Assembly: GCA_004296955.1 (NCBI GenBank) | Contig: SCVB01000066.1 | Span: 1 to 64,000, forward strand | Length of the DNA: 64,000 nt | Direction: 5' to 3' | DNA from: Brevundimonas sp. | GTDB taxonomy: Bacteria; Pseudomonadota; Alphaproteobacteria; Caulobacterales; Caulobacteraceae | Shown here: piece after piece, positions 30,774 to 40,078 of the stretch | How positions within the stretch are numbered: position 1 is the stretch's first letter | Layout of the letters: each line of letters opens with the position of its first letter | Made by a program: the position numbers and the translations under genes | Notes under the pieces: generated by a model | What the model was told of the DNA's origin: nothing | What the model saw: the letters and a program-made list of their open reading frames with translations, nothing else | Database searches by the model: none

Positions 30774-32028
30774 CGGCCACGCCCACACCCCGCCGCCGCT
30801 CGGCGCCACCGACATCTTCGATGACGGCCTGACCGACCACGCCCGCGCGCTGGACGACCGCAAATTCACGATCAATTTCGGCCCACAGCACCCGGCCGCC
30901 CACGGCGTGCTGCGTCTGGTGCTGGAGCTGGACGGCGAACTGGTGACCCGCGTCGATCCGCACATCGGCCTGCTGCACCGCGGCACCGAGAAGCTGATGG
31001 AGGCCCGCACCTATCTCCAGAACGTGCCCTATCTGGATCGCCTCGACTATGTCGCGCCGATGAACCAGGAGCACGCCTTCTGCCTGGCCATCGAAAAGCT
31101 GCTGGGCGTCGACGTGCCGTACCGGGCCCAGTTGATCCGGGTGCTGTATTCCGAGATCGGCCGCATCCTCTCGCACCTGCTGAATGTGACCACCCAGGCC
31201 ATGGACGTCGGCGCCCTGACGCCGCCGCTGTGGGGCTTCGAGGAACGCGAGAAGCTGATGGTGTTCTACGAGCGCGCCTCGGGCGCCCGTCTGCACGCCA
31301 ACTATTTCCGGCCCGGCGGCGTCCACCAGGACCTGCCCATGGACCTGATCGACGACATCGGCCGCTGGTGCCGCGAATTCCCGGCGGCGCTGAAGGACAT
31401 CGAGTCCCTCGTCACCGAGAACCGCATCTTCAAACAGCGCAACGTCGACATCGGCGTAGTGTCGAAACAGCAGGCGCTGGACTGGGGCTTCACCGGGGTG
31501 ATGCTGCGCGGCTCGGACATCCCGTGGGACCTGCGCAAGTCGCAGCCCTACGAATGCTACGCCGATCTCGATTTCGACATCGCCGTCGGCAAGAACGGCG
31601 ACTGCTGGGATCGCTACCTCTGCCGCATCGAGGAGATGAAGCAGTCGGTGCACATCATGGAGCAGTGCATCCACAAGCTGCGCAACTGCCCCGGCGAGCC
31701 GGTCATGGTCGAGGACAACAAGATCGTCCCGCCGCGGCGCGGTGAGATGAAGCGGTCGATGGAAGCCCTGATCCACCACTTCAAACTCTATACCGAAGGC
31801 TTCCGCACGCCGGAGGGCGAGGTCTACGCCTCGGTCGAGGCGCCCAAGGGCGAGTTCGGCATCTATCTGGTCTCGGACGGGACCAACAAACCTTACCGGG
31901 TCAAGATCTCGGCCCCGGGCTTCCGCTCGCTGCAGGCCATGGACTGGATGAACCGCGGCCACATGCTGGCTGACGTGAGCGCCATCCTGGGCTCGCTCGA
32001 CATCGTTTTCGGAGAAGTGGACCGATGA
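30766..32028 (+). CDS. nuoD: NADH-quinone oxidoreductase subunit D (49 kDa)
   Basis: A 420-residue subunit that shapes the quinone pocket with NuoB and NuoH. The quinone-site loop [20 protein letters not shown] carries the conserved histidines. [52 protein letters not shown] and the C-terminal [20 protein letters not shown] with VFGEVDR are all diagnostic. ATG 30766 is preferred over the in-frame TTG three bases earlier. It overlaps nuoE by four bases (ATGA). Confidence 0.97.
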   Translation: MADGHAHTPPPLGATDIFDDGLTDHARALDDRKFTINFGPQHPAAHGVLRLVLELDGELVTRVDPHIGLLHRGTEKLMEARTYLQNVPYLDRLDYVAPMNQEHAFCLAIEKLLGVDVPYRAQLIRVLYSEIGRILSHLLNVTTQAMDVGALTPPLWGFEEREKLMVFYERASGARLHANYFRPGGVHQDLPMDLIDDIGRWCREFPAALKDIESLVTENRIFKQRNVDIGVVSKQQALDWGFTGVMLRGSDIPWDLRKSQPYECYADLDFDIAVGKNGDCWDRYLCRIEEMKQSVHIMEQCIHKLRNCPGEPVMVEDNKIVPPRRGEMKRSMEALIHHFKLYTEGFRTPEGEVYASVEAPKGEFGIYLVSDGTNKPYRVKISAPGFRSLQAMDWMNRGHMLADVSAILGSLDIVFGEVDR

Positions 32029-32687
32029 GCGTTCGTCGTCTCGCCAAGGAACAGCCCGCCTCGTTCGCCTTCTCGAAGGCGACCAAGGCGAAGTGCGACT
32101 GGTGGATCGCCAAATACCCGGCCGACCGCCGCCAGTCGGCGGTGATCCCGATCCTGTGGCTGGTCCAGAAGCAGGAGGGCTGGTGCCCCGAGCCGGCGCT
32201 GCGCGCGATCGCCGAGCTGCTGGGCATGCCCTACATCCGGGTGCTGGAGGTCGCGACCTTCTACACCATGTTCGTGCTCGAGCCGGTCGGTTCGGCCGCC
32301 CTGATCCAGGTCTGCGGCACCACGCCCTGCATGCTGCGCGGGGCCGGCGAGCTGATGGCGGTCTGCAAGAGCAAGATCGGCCCCAAGGACGTGCTGAGCG
32401 CCGACGGCCGCTTCACCTGGCAGGAGGTCGAATGCCTGGGCGCCTGCGCGAATGCGCCGATGGCCCAGATCAACGACTATTATTTCGAGGACCTGACCGC
32501 CGAGAGCATGGCGCAAATCATCGACGACTTCGCCGCCGGCAAGACGCCGAAGCCGGGCAGCCGCGTCGGCCGCACGAGCTCCGAGCCGGAAGGCGGGGCC
32601 CTGACCCTGACCGATCCGAAACTCTATGACGGCTCGGCGGCCAAGAAGATCAAGAAGCTGCCGAACTCGGATCCGGTGACCGCATGA
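32025..32687 (+). CDS. nuoE: NADH-quinone oxidoreductase subunit E (24 kDa)
   Basis: A 220-residue peripheral subunit holding the [2Fe-2S] cluster N1a. The ligands are C97 and C102 (VCGTTPC) and C137 and C141 (ECLGAC). The thioredoxin-like fold includes [18 protein letters not shown] Lys/Pro-rich extension of about 45 residues (from [15 protein letters not shown] on) goes beyond the E. coli length. It overlaps nuoD, and the following small membrane gene overlaps its stop by four bases. Confidence 0.96.
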   Translation: MSVRRLAKEQPASFAFSKATKAKCDWWIAKYPADRRQSAVIPILWLVQKQEGWCPEPALRAIAELLGMPYIRVLEVATFYTMFVLEPVGSAALIQVCGTTPCMLRGAGELMAVCKSKIGPKDVLSADGRFTWQEVECLGACANAPMAQINDYYFEDLTAESMAQIIDDFAAGKTPKPGSRVGRTSSEPEGGALTLTDPKLYDGSAAKKIKKLPNSDPVTA

Positions 32688-32950
32688 CGCGTCCGGATCT
32701 CTCAGACGAGGCCAGGATCGCCGAATACCGCGCCGAGCTGCGTATGGTCGGCCGCAACCAGCGCCTGGCTGGCTTCGCCCTGGTTGTCGGCGGCGCCATC
32801 GCGGTCTGGGCCGCCGGTTACGCCGGCGCCGCCGGACCGATGGTGCAGTGGGGCGGATACGCCGCGCTCGCCCTCGGCTGGGCCTTGATGCTGGCCGCCA
32901 TCTTCCTGCGCACCCGCTATCACCGCCAACGCATGCGGGAGACGAACTGA
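32684..32950 (+). CDS. Small two-helix membrane protein between nuoE and nuoF
   Basis: An 88-residue protein: a charged cytoplasmic start (SDEARIAEYRAELRMVGRNQ), two membrane helices (about 28-48 and 55-76) and a basic tail (RYHRQRMRETN). Both termini would face the cytoplasm. It is coupled to nuoE by an ATGA overlap and ends three bases before nuoF, so it is well embedded in the operon. No cofactor motif is present and I do not recognise the family. Confidence 0.65.
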   Translation: MTRPDLSDEARIAEYRAELRMVGRNQRLAGFALVVGGAIAVWAAGYAGAAGPMVQWGGYAALALGWALMLAAIFLRTRYHRQRMRETN

Positions 32951-32953
32951 ACC

Positions 32954-34267
32954 ATGGTCGGCATCCTCGAAGACAAGGACCGCATCTTCACCAACCTCTA
33001 CGGCTTCCAGGACTGGACGCTGGAGGGGGCGAAGAAGCGCGGCGCGTGGAACGCCACGAAGGACATGCTCGACCTCGGGCGCGACTGGATCATCACCAAC
33101 GTCAAGAACTCGGGCCTGCGCGGACGCGGCGGCGCCGGCTTCTCGACCGGGCTGAAGTGGTCCTTCATGCCGAAAGAGGTGAAGGACCGGCCGCACTATC
33201 TGGTCGTCAACGCCGATGAATCCGAGCCCGGGACCTGCAAGGACCGGGAGATCATGCGCCACGATCCGCAGCTGCTGATCGAGGGTTGTCTGATCGCCAG
33301 CTTCGCCATGCAGGCGCACGCCTGCTACATCTATCTGCGCGGCGAATATGTGCTGGAACGCGAGCGCATGGAGGCGGCGGTCAAGCAGGCCTATGAGGCG
33401 AAGCTGATCGGCAAGAACAACGTCCACGGCTGGGATTTCGACGTCTACATCCACCACGGCGCCGGGGCCTACATCTGCGGCGAGGAGACGGCCCTGCTGG
33501 AGTCGCTGGAGGGCAAGAAGGGCCAGCCGCGGCTGAAGCCGCCGTTCCCGGCCGGGGCCGGCCTGTATGGCTGCCCGACCACGGTGAACAACGTCGAGTC
33601 GATCGCGGTGGTGGGCACCATCCTGCGCCGCGGGGCGGAGTGGTTCGCGGGCTTTGGCCGGCCGAACAACACCGGCACCAAGATCATGTCGATCAGCGGC
33701 CATGTGAACCGGCCGTGCAATGTCGAGGAGGCGATGTCCATCCCGCTGCGCCAGCTGCTGGAAGACCATTGCGGCGGCGTGCGCGGCGGCTGGGACAATC
33801 TGAAGGCCGTCATCCCCGGCGGCTCGTCGGTGCCGCTGATCACGCGCGAGATGAGCGAAACCGCGCTGATGGATTTCGACAGCCTGCGCGAAATGCGCTC
33901 GGGCCTCGGGACAGCAGCCGTGATCGTCATGGACCAGTCGACCGACCTGGTCCGCGCCATCGCCCGCATCAGCTATTTCTACAAGCATGAGAGCTGCGGC
34001 CAGTGCACGCCGTGCCGCGAAGGCACGGGCTGGATGTGGCGGGTGCTGGAGCGGATGGCGATCGGCGAGGCCGACCCGTCCGAGATCGACTTGCTGCTGG
34101 AGGTCTCGACCCAGATCGAGGGCCACACCATCTGCGCCCTCGGCGACGCCGCCGCCTGGCCGGTGCAGGGTCTGATCCGGCATTTCCGTCACGAGATCGA
34201 GGAGCGCATCTCCTCCTACCGCAGCCGCCGCGCGAATTTCGCCGGCCATGCGATCGCGGCGGAGTAG
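32954..34267 (+). CDS. nuoF: NADH-quinone oxidoreductase subunit F (51 kDa)
   Basis: A 437-residue subunit that oxidises NADH through FMN and passes electrons to cluster N3. The FMN/NADH glycine-rich segment is [15 protein letters not shown], followed by [17 protein letters not shown] and [15 protein letters not shown]. The N3 ligands include C348, C351 and C354 ([17 protein letters not shown]) and a fourth in HTICALGD. Length and motifs are normal. The stop is followed three bases later by a lipoprotein gene rather than nuoG. Confidence 0.97.
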   Translation: MVGILEDKDRIFTNLYGFQDWTLEGAKKRGAWNATKDMLDLGRDWIITNVKNSGLRGRGGAGFSTGLKWSFMPKEVKDRPHYLVVNADESEPGTCKDREIMRHDPQLLIEGCLIASFAMQAHACYIYLRGEYVLERERMEAAVKQAYEAKLIGKNNVHGWDFDVYIHHGAGAYICGEETALLESLEGKKGQPRLKPPFPAGAGLYGCPTTVNNVESIAVVGTILRRGAEWFAGFGRPNNTGTKIMSISGHVNRPCNVEEAMSIPLRQLLEDHCGGVRGGWDNLKAVIPGGSSVPLITREMSETALMDFDSLREMRSGLGTAAVIVMDQSTDLVRAIARISYFYKHESCGQCTPCREGTGWMWRVLERMAIGEADPSEIDLLLEVSTQIEGHTICALGDAAAWPVQGLIRHFRHEIEERISSYRSRRANFAGHAIAAE

Positions 34268-34270
34268 GGG

Positions 34271-34750
34271 ATGCGGGCTTTCGCCGTCATCGCGCTGACC
34301 GGACTGACCCTCGCCGCCTGCGGCGAGCGGGCGGAGCCGGCTGCGCCGACGCCGGCGGAGGCGGTCTCGGCCGTGAACCCGGCCTCGGACGCGGAACCGA
34401 GCGTGCCGGTCACGCTGACGGCCGACCAGCTGCGCCGGGTTTGCCAGGCGGGGCTGGCCGAGATCCACGGACAGGCCACCGCCGACATCCAGATCGACGG
34501 GCTTGAGGGCCGCGTGGTCAACGCCTCGTGGCGCGCGCCGGTCGACGGCGGCCGCCGCCGGGCCCAGTGCCGGGTCGAGGGCGACCTGGTCACCTGGAAG
34601 CCTGTCGACGCGACCGACCCGGCCCAGAACCGCTGGATGAACCAGGCCGGCGATCCGGTGACCCGCTTCGTTCTGGACGGCGAGACGGTGACGATCAGCC
34701 AGACGCTCCCGGACGGCGCGGCGGCAGTAGACGATCAGGGGAGGAACTGA
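34271..34750 (+). CDS. Putative lipoprotein inside the nuo operon
   Basis: A 159-residue precursor with a lipobox (MRAFAVIALTGLTLAACGER): cut before C18, lipid-anchored. A Pro/Ala-rich linker follows (about 20-55), then a small beta domain with two more cysteines (RRVCQAGL and AQCRVEGD) that could form a disulfide. The residue after the lipid-attached Cys is Gly, so outer-membrane sorting is likely by the Lol rule. It starts three bases after nuoF and its stop overlaps the TM2 gene (TGATG). Function unknown. Confidence 0.72.
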   Translation: MRAFAVIALTGLTLAACGERAEPAAPTPAEAVSAVNPASDAEPSVPVTLTADQLRRVCQAGLAEIHGQATADIQIDGLEGRVVNASWRAPVDGGRRRAQCRVEGDLVTWKPVDATDPAQNRWMNQAGDPVTRFVLDGETVTISQTLPDGAAAVDDQGRN

Positions 34751-35205
34751 TGCGCGGCAAGGTTCTGAGTTACGACGACTATACCGGCTCCGGCCTGATC
34801 AGCGGCGACGACGGTGTGCGCTACACCTTCACGCGCGGCGGCCTGATGGGCGGCGCCCGGGAGGCGTTCCCCGGACAGCAGGTCGATTACGAGGTCGCCG
34901 ACGGGGTGGCGACCAACATCTACATCACCGCCGGCGCCCCGATCAGTCTGTCGGGCGACAAGAACAAGATCGTCGCCGCCCTGCTGGCCTTCTTCCTGGG
35001 CTGGCTGGGCATCCACAAATTCTACCTCGGCAAGACGACGGCCGGGATCATCATGCTGCTGTGCGGGACGATCGGCTGGGTGCTGTTCGCCATTCCGCCC
35101 ATGATCGTCGGCGTCATCGCCTTCATCGAATTCATCATCTACCTGGTCAAACCGGACGCCGAATTCCACCGCGACTATGTCGTGGGGAACCGGTCCTGGT
35201 TCTGA
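34750..35205 (+). CDS. TM2-domain protein with an N-terminal cold-shock-like domain
   Basis: A 151-residue protein with two parts. Residues 1-60 look like a degenerate cold-shock/OB domain: GKVLSYDDYTGSGLISGDDG, GVRYTFT and GQQVDYEV follow the CSD order, but the aromatic RNA-binding positions are mostly lost. Residues 72-135 form a TM2 domain of two helices: KIVAALLAFFLGWLGIHKFY with the TM2 hallmark G-x-H-x-F-Y-L-G, then TAGIIMLLCGTIGWVLF and IAFIEFIIYLVKPD. TM2 domains occur in varied signalling or stress contexts. It is coupled to the lipoprotein gene and precedes nuoG by 36 bases. Confidence 0.75.
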   Translation: MRGKVLSYDDYTGSGLISGDDGVRYTFTRGGLMGGAREAFPGQQVDYEVADGVATNIYITAGAPISLSGDKNKIVAALLAFFLGWLGIHKFYLGKTTAGIIMLLCGTIGWVLFAIPPMIVGVIAFIEFIIYLVKPDAEFHRDYVVGNRSWF

Positions 35206-35241
35206 TCCGGTCCGCTTAGAGAAACGCAGAGGTCGCGGCGA

Positions 35242-37287
35242 ATGCCCATCGCGAAAGTCAACGGCGTAGAGGTCGAGTTCGAGCCCGGGATGACCGTGCT
35301 CCAGGTCGCCGAGCGCGCCGGCGAGGAGATTCCGCGCTTCTGCTATCATGAGCGGCTGTCGATCGCCGGCAACTGCCGCATGTGCCTGGTCGAGGTGAAG
35401 CCCGGACCGCCGAAGCCGCAGGCCTCGTGCGCCCTGCCGGCCGCCGAGGGCCAGGAGATCTTCACCGACACGCCGATGGTCAAGAAGGCCCGCGAAGGGG
35501 TGATGGAGTTCCTGCTCATCAACCACCCGCTGGACTGCCCGATCTGCGACCAGGGCGGCGAGTGCGACCTGCAGGACCAGGCCATGGGCTACGGCCGCGA
35601 CGGCTCCCGCTATGCGGAGAACAAGCGCGCGGTCGAAGAAAAGAACATGGGCCCGACCATCAAGACCTTCATGACGCGGTGCATCCAGTGCACCCGCTGC
35701 GTGCGGTTCGTGACGGAGGTGGCGGGCGTGCCGGACATCGGCATGATCTCGCGCGGCGAGGACGCCGAGATCACCACCTATCTTGAGAAGGCGGTCGACA
35801 GCGAACTGTCGGGCAACGTCAACGACCTGTGCCCGGTCGGCGCCCTGACCCACCGGCCGTGGCAGTACCACTACCGCCCGTGGGAGCTGAAGAAGACCGA
35901 GACCATCGACGTCATGGACGCCCTCGGCTCGAACATCCGCGCCGACGCCAAGGGCGCCGAGGTGATGCGCATCCTGCCGCGCGTCAACGAGGGCATCAAC
36001 GAGGAGTGGCTGTCAGACGTCAGCCGCTACGCCGTCGACGGCCTGCAGCGCCAGCGGCTGGACCAGCCGTACGTGCGCGAGAACGGCAAGCTGCGCGCCG
36101 CCTCCTGGGACGAGGCGCTGGGCATGGTGGCGGCGAAGCTGAACGCCGCCCCGGCCGACCGCATCGGCGTCATCGCCGGCGACCTTCAGGACGCGGAATC
36201 GATGAAGGCGGCGCTGGACCTGTTCCGCGCCCTCGGCTCGGCCAATACCGACTGCCGTCAGGACGGCTCGGCGCTGGGGTACGGACCCCGCGAGAGCTGG
36301 CTGTTCAACTCCGGTCTGGCCGGCGTGGAGCAGGCCGACGCCGTGCTGATCGTGGGCGCCAATCCGCGCACCGAGGCGCCGCTGCTGAATGCGCGCCTGC
36401 GCAAGGCGTGGCTGGCGGGAACCAGCGAGATCGGCCTGATCGGCGAGCAGGCGAACCTGACCTATGACTACAGCTGGCTGGGCGCCGGTTCGAAGACCCT
36501 GGCCAAGCTGCCCAAGGCGGCGATGGATGCGCTGACGAAGGCGGAGCGGCCGGCGATCATCGTCGGCGGCGGGGCGCTATCGGGCGCCGGCGGACCGGCG
36601 GTGCTGAACGCGCTGGGCGCCCTGGCCAAGAAGGTCGGCGCGGTCGTCGACGGCTGGAATGGCTTCAACGTCCTGCACACGGCCGCCTCGCGGGTGGCCG
36701 GTCTGGACATGGGCTTCGTGCCGGCGGTCGGCGGCAAGACGGCGGGGGACATGCTGAAGCCGGGCGCGCTGGACGTGCTGTTCCTGCTCGGCGCCGACGA
36801 GGTCGATCCGACCGGTTCGGACGCCTTCCGCGTCTATCTGGGCAGCCATGGCGACCGCGGCGCGCACGGCGCCGATGTCATCCTGCCGGGCGCGGCCTAT
36901 ACGGAGAAGACCGGCCTGTATGTGAACACCGAGGGCCGGGTGCAGATGGCGGAACGGGTCGTCTTCCCCAAGGGACAGGCCAAGGAGGACTGGGCCATCC
37001 TGCGCGCCCTGTCGGCCATGGTCGGCCACACCCTGCCGTACGACACCCTCGACGCCCTGCGCGCGAAGCTGATGGCCGATCATCCGACCTTCGGCCGCAT
37101 CGACTACCTGCCGGCGCCGGCGTCGTTCGACCCCGGCTCGCTGGGCAAGAAGGGCGATCTCGGCGACAGCGTCTTCGCCTCGACGGTGCGCAACCCCTAT
37201 CTGAACAACCCGATCACGCGCGCCAGCGTGACCATGGCCGAGCTGTCCGCCCTGCGGATCGCCCCGGTCGCGATGGCGGCGGAGTAA
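35242..37287 (+). CDS. nuoG: NADH-quinone oxidoreductase subunit G (75 kDa)
   Basis: A 681-residue subunit with the electron wire of the peripheral arm. An N-terminal ferredoxin domain holds a [2Fe-2S] cluster (C34, C45, C48, C63 in CYHERLSIAGNCRMC and ASC). Next come the His-Cys3 cluster segment HPLDCPICDQGGECDLQDQ and a [4Fe-4S] site (RCIQCTRCVRFV plus NDLCPVGAL). The rest is a molybdopterin-oxidoreductase-like domain that has lost its cofactor. Length agrees with alphaproteobacterial and mitochondrial homologues; the extra N7 cluster motif of E. coli NuoG is not seen. AGAGG lies before ATG 35242. Confidence 0.97.
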   Translation: MPIAKVNGVEVEFEPGMTVLQVAERAGEEIPRFCYHERLSIAGNCRMCLVEVKPGPPKPQASCALPAAEGQEIFTDTPMVKKAREGVMEFLLINHPLDCPICDQGGECDLQDQAMGYGRDGSRYAENKRAVEEKNMGPTIKTFMTRCIQCTRCVRFVTEVAGVPDIGMISRGEDAEITTYLEKAVDSELSGNVNDLCPVGALTHRPWQYHYRPWELKKTETIDVMDALGSNIRADAKGAEVMRILPRVNEGINEEWLSDVSRYAVDGLQRQRLDQPYVRENGKLRAASWDEALGMVAAKLNAAPADRIGVIAGDLQDAESMKAALDLFRALGSANTDCRQDGSALGYGPRESWLFNSGLAGVEQADAVLIVGANPRTEAPLLNARLRKAWLAGTSEIGLIGEQANLTYDYSWLGAGSKTLAKLPKAAMDALTKAERPAIIVGGGALSGAGGPAVLNALGALAKKVGAVVDGWNGFNVLHTAASRVAGLDMGFVPAVGGKTAGDMLKPGALDVLFLLGADEVDPTGSDAFRVYLGSHGDRGAHGADVILPGAAYTEKTGLYVNTEGRVQMAERVVFPKGQAKEDWAILRALSAMVGHTLPYDTLDALRAKLMADHPTFGRIDYLPAPASFDPGSLGKKGDLGDSVFASTVRNPYLNNPITRASVTMAELSALRIAPVAMAAE

Positions 37288-37293
37288 GGCGCG

Positions 37294-38364
37294 ATGGACT
37301 TCTGGACCACACCTCTCGGCTGGACCCTCGCCACCGCCGGCGGCATCCTGCTCGTCACCGTCGGAATTCTGATTTCGCTGGCCTTCCTGCTGCTGGCCGA
37401 CCGGAAGATCTGGGCCGGCGTGCAGATGCGCAAGGGACCGAACGTGGTCGGGCCGTTCGGCCTGCTGCAGTCGTTCGCCGACTTCTTCAAATTCGTGCTG
37501 AAGGAAATTATCGTCCCGGCGGGCGCCGACAAGGTCGTGTTCCTGCTGGCGCCGCTGCTGACCTTCATCCTGGCCTTCATCGCCTGGGCGGCGATTCCGT
37601 TCGCACCGGGCTGGGTCATCTCCGACCTGAACGTCGGCATCCTGTACATCTTCGCGATCAGCTCGCTGGGCGTGTACGGCATCATCATGGGCGGCTGGGC
37701 TTCGAACTCGAAGTATCCGTTCCTGGGATCGCTGCGCAGCGCCGCGCAGATGGTCTCCTATGAGGTCTCCATCGGCCTGGTGATCATCAACGTCATCCTG
37801 CTGGCCGGTTCGATGAACCTGACCTCGATCGTGACGCAGCAGCAGGGCGCCTTCTGGAACTGGTACGCCTTCGGCGGCGGGGCCGGGACCTGGCCGACGA
37901 TCGCGGTGATGTTCCCGATGGCGATCATCTTCTTCGTCTCGGCCCTGGCCGAGACCAACCGCCCGCCGTTCGACCTGCCCGAGGCCGAGTCCGAGCTCGT
38001 GGCCGGCTATCAGGTGGAATACAGCTCGACCCCCTACCTGCTGTTCATGATCGGCGAATACGCCAACATCGTTTTCATGTGCGCCATGATCACCCTGCTG
38101 TTCTTCGGCGGGTGGAACCCCGGCGTGCCGCAGTATTGGCTGGACAGCCTGCCGGGCTGGCTGGAGCAGGGGATCTATCTGGTCACCTTCCTCGGCAAGA
38201 CCGTGTTCTGGTTCTGCATGATCGCCCTGGTGAAGGCCTTTGTGCCCCGCTACCGCTATGACCAACTGATGCGTCTGGGCTGGAAGATCTTCCTGCCGAC
38301 CTCGCTGGTTTGCGTCGTGGTCGTCTCCGGCTGGCTGGTGGCCCAGAAGGCGGGTCTGGTATGA
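37294..38364 (+). CDS. nuoH: NADH-quinone oxidoreductase subunit H
   Basis: A 356-residue membrane subunit with about eight helices that closes the quinone chamber. Diagnostic segments are [57 protein letters not shown] (the acidic loop linking quinone chemistry to proton pumping) and [20 protein letters not shown]. The TAA of nuoG lies six bases upstream. Its stop overlaps a small lipoprotein gene by four bases. Confidence 0.97.
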   Translation: MDFWTTPLGWTLATAGGILLVTVGILISLAFLLLADRKIWAGVQMRKGPNVVGPFGLLQSFADFFKFVLKEIIVPAGADKVVFLLAPLLTFILAFIAWAAIPFAPGWVISDLNVGILYIFAISSLGVYGIIMGGWASNSKYPFLGSLRSAAQMVSYEVSIGLVIINVILLAGSMNLTSIVTQQQGAFWNWYAFGGGAGTWPTIAVMFPMAIIFFVSALAETNRPPFDLPEAESELVAGYQVEYSSTPYLLFMIGEYANIVFMCAMITLLFFGGWNPGVPQYWLDSLPGWLEQGIYLVTFLGKTVFWFCMIALVKAFVPRYRYDQLMRLGWKIFLPTSLVCVVVVSGWLVAQKAGLV

Positions 38365-38576
38365 GCCGCGCCCTGATCCTCGCCCTGGCGCTGGCGACGG
38401 CCGCCTGCACCATCCCGACCTATGAACCCGAGCCGGTGTCGGCCCATCAGTGGGAACGCCGCCAGGAAGCGATCCTGCGCCAGCAGGCCGAGCGGGAACG
38501 CCTGTGCCGCATCACAAGGGATGACGACCCGCGCAAGGAAGACCTTTGCCGCGGCGTGTCCGGAGCCAGCCAGTAA
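38361..38576 (+). CDS. Small lipoprotein between nuoH and nuoI
   Basis: A 71-residue precursor with a lipobox ([20 protein letters not shown]), giving a lipidated Cys at position 16 and a mature part of only about 55 residues. The mature part is a Glu/Gln/Arg-rich helix ([20 protein letters not shown]) with two further cysteines. It is joined to nuoH by an ATGA overlap and to nuoI by TAATG. No known family. A longer in-frame start at 38310 would lie inside nuoH and is not needed. Confidence 0.65.
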   Translation: MSRALILALALATAACTIPTYEPEPVSAHQWERRQEAILRQQAERERLCRITRDDDPRKEDLCRGVSGASQ

Positions 38577-39067
38577 TGTTGAACCGTCTCGTCCAGGCCG
38601 CGAAAGGCGCGCTTCTGATCGACGCCGTCGGCGCGATCGGCCTGTCGCTGAAATACATGGCCCGCCCCAAGGCCACGGTGAACTATCCGTTCGAGCGCAA
38701 TCCGCAGTCGCCGCGGTTCCGCGGCGAGCACGCCCTGCGCCGCTATGCGAACGGCGAGGAACGCTGCATCGCCTGCAAGCTGTGCGAGGCCATCTGCCCG
38801 GCCCAGGCCATCACCATCGAGGCCGAACCGCGCGCCGACGGCAGCCGCCGCACGACCCGCTACGACATCGACATGGTCAAATGCATCTATTGCGGCCTGT
38901 GCGCCGAGGCCTGCCCGGTCGACGCCATCGTCGAGGGGCCGAACTCGGAATTCACCGTCGAGACGCGGGAAGAGCTGCTCTACGACAAGGACCGGCTGCT
39001 CGCCAACGGCGACCGCTGGGAACGACTGATCGCGAAGAATCTGGAACTCGACGCGCCTTACCGGTAA
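38576..39067 (+). CDS. nuoI: NADH-quinone oxidoreductase subunit I (23 kDa)
   Basis: A 163-residue subunit with two [4Fe-4S] clusters (N6a and N6b) leading to N2. The ligand sets are C64, C67, C70 and C74 ([14 protein letters not shown]) and C103, C106, C109 and C113 ([14 protein letters not shown]). An amphipathic N-terminus ([20 protein letters not shown]) lies on the membrane. The C-terminus ([20 protein letters not shown]) is typical of the mitochondrial/alphaproteobacterial type. Confidence 0.97.
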   Translation: MLNRLVQAAKGALLIDAVGAIGLSLKYMARPKATVNYPFERNPQSPRFRGEHALRRYANGEERCIACKLCEAICPAQAITIEAEPRADGSRRTTRYDIDMVKCIYCGLCAEACPVDAIVEGPNSEFTVETREELLYDKDRLLANGDRWERLIAKNLELDAPYR

Positions 39068-39141
39068 GGCGCAGACGCTGAACAGGACGGCGATTCCGGA
39101 AGGGATTGTCCTCCACTAACCGAAAGGGGCGAAGGCCTCCG

Positions 39142-39768
39142 ATGTTGCAAGGCATTGCCTTCTATCTGCTGGCCGCGGTGGCCGTGCTGGGCGGCCTGAT
39201 GGTCGTCACGGCGAAGAACCCCGTGCACAGCGTGCTGTGGCTGATCCTGGCCTTCTTCTCGTCGGCGGGACTGTTCGTCCTGCTCGGCGCGGAGTTCCTC
39301 GCCATGCTGCTGGTCGTCGTCTACGTCGGCGCGGTCGCGGTGCTGTTCCTGTTCGTAGTGATGATGCTGGACGTCGACTTCGTGCGACTGCGCGAGGGTT
39401 ACGCCCGCTACCTGCCGCTGGCGGCTATCGTCGCGGGCATCTTGCTGGCCGAAATGATCATGATCTCGCTGGCCGTGGTCAGCGGGGGCGCCGCCGCCGA
39501 TGCGGCCGGACCGGTCGCGGCCACGCCCGACATGACCAATGTCGAGGCCATCGGACGCGTTCTGTATACGGACTATGTCTACATCTTCCAGGCGGCCGGG
39601 ATCGTGCTGCTGATCGCCATGATCGGGGCCATCGTCCTGACCCTGCGCCACAAGCCCAACATCAAGCGCCAGGACGTCGCCCGCCAGGTCGGCCGTGACG
39701 CGAAGACGGCCATGGAGGTCAAGTCCGTGACCACCGGCGCCGGCGTGACTCCCGAGGATCTGGTCTGA
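39142..39768 (+). CDS. nuoJ: NADH-quinone oxidoreductase subunit J
   Basis: A 208-residue membrane subunit with five helices. Typical segments are [40 protein letters not shown] and [14 protein letters not shown], where the third helix contains the pi-bulge region moved during coupling. ATG 39142 is preferred: an AGG-rich stretch lies upstream, and the in-frame extension from 39106 is not conserved-looking. A 74-base gap after nuoI is the longest inside the nuo cluster. The stop overlaps nuoK (TGATG). Confidence 0.96.
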   Translation: MLQGIAFYLLAAVAVLGGLMVVTAKNPVHSVLWLILAFFSSAGLFVLLGAEFLAMLLVVVYVGAVAVLFLFVVMMLDVDFVRLREGYARYLPLAAIVAGILLAEMIMISLAVVSGGAAADAAGPVAATPDMTNVEAIGRVLYTDYVYIFQAAGIVLLIAMIGAIVLTLRHKPNIKRQDVARQVGRDAKTAMEVKSVTTGAGVTPEDLV

Positions 39769-40076
39769 TGGAAATCACCCTGCAGCACTATCTGGCGGTC
39801 GCCGCCATCCTGTTCACCATCGGCGTCTTCGGCATCTTCGTGAACCGCAAGAACGTCATCATCATCCTGATGTCGATCGAGCTGATCCTGCTGGCCGTGA
39901 ACATCAATTTCGTCGCCTTCTCGGCCTATCTGAACGACGTGCAGGGGCAGATCATGGCCATGTTCGTCCTGACCGTCGCCGCGGCCGAAGCCGCTGTCGG
40001 CCTGGCCATCCTGGTGACCTTCTTCCGCAACCGCGGCGACATCGCGGTTGACGACGCCTCCGTGATGAAGGGCTGA
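39768..40076 (+). CDS. nuoK: NADH-quinone oxidoreductase subunit K
   Basis: A 102-residue three-helix membrane subunit, MrpC-like. The conserved Glu residues of the proton path are in [19 protein letters not shown] and [14 protein letters not shown]. Length is normal. It overlaps nuoJ by one base, and nuoL begins two bases after its stop. Confidence 0.97.
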   Translation: MEITLQHYLAVAAILFTIGVFGIFVNRKNVIIILMSIELILLAVNINFVAFSAYLNDVQGQIMAMFVLTVAAAEAAVGLAILVTFFRNRGDIAVDDASVMKG

Positions 40077-40078
40077 CC

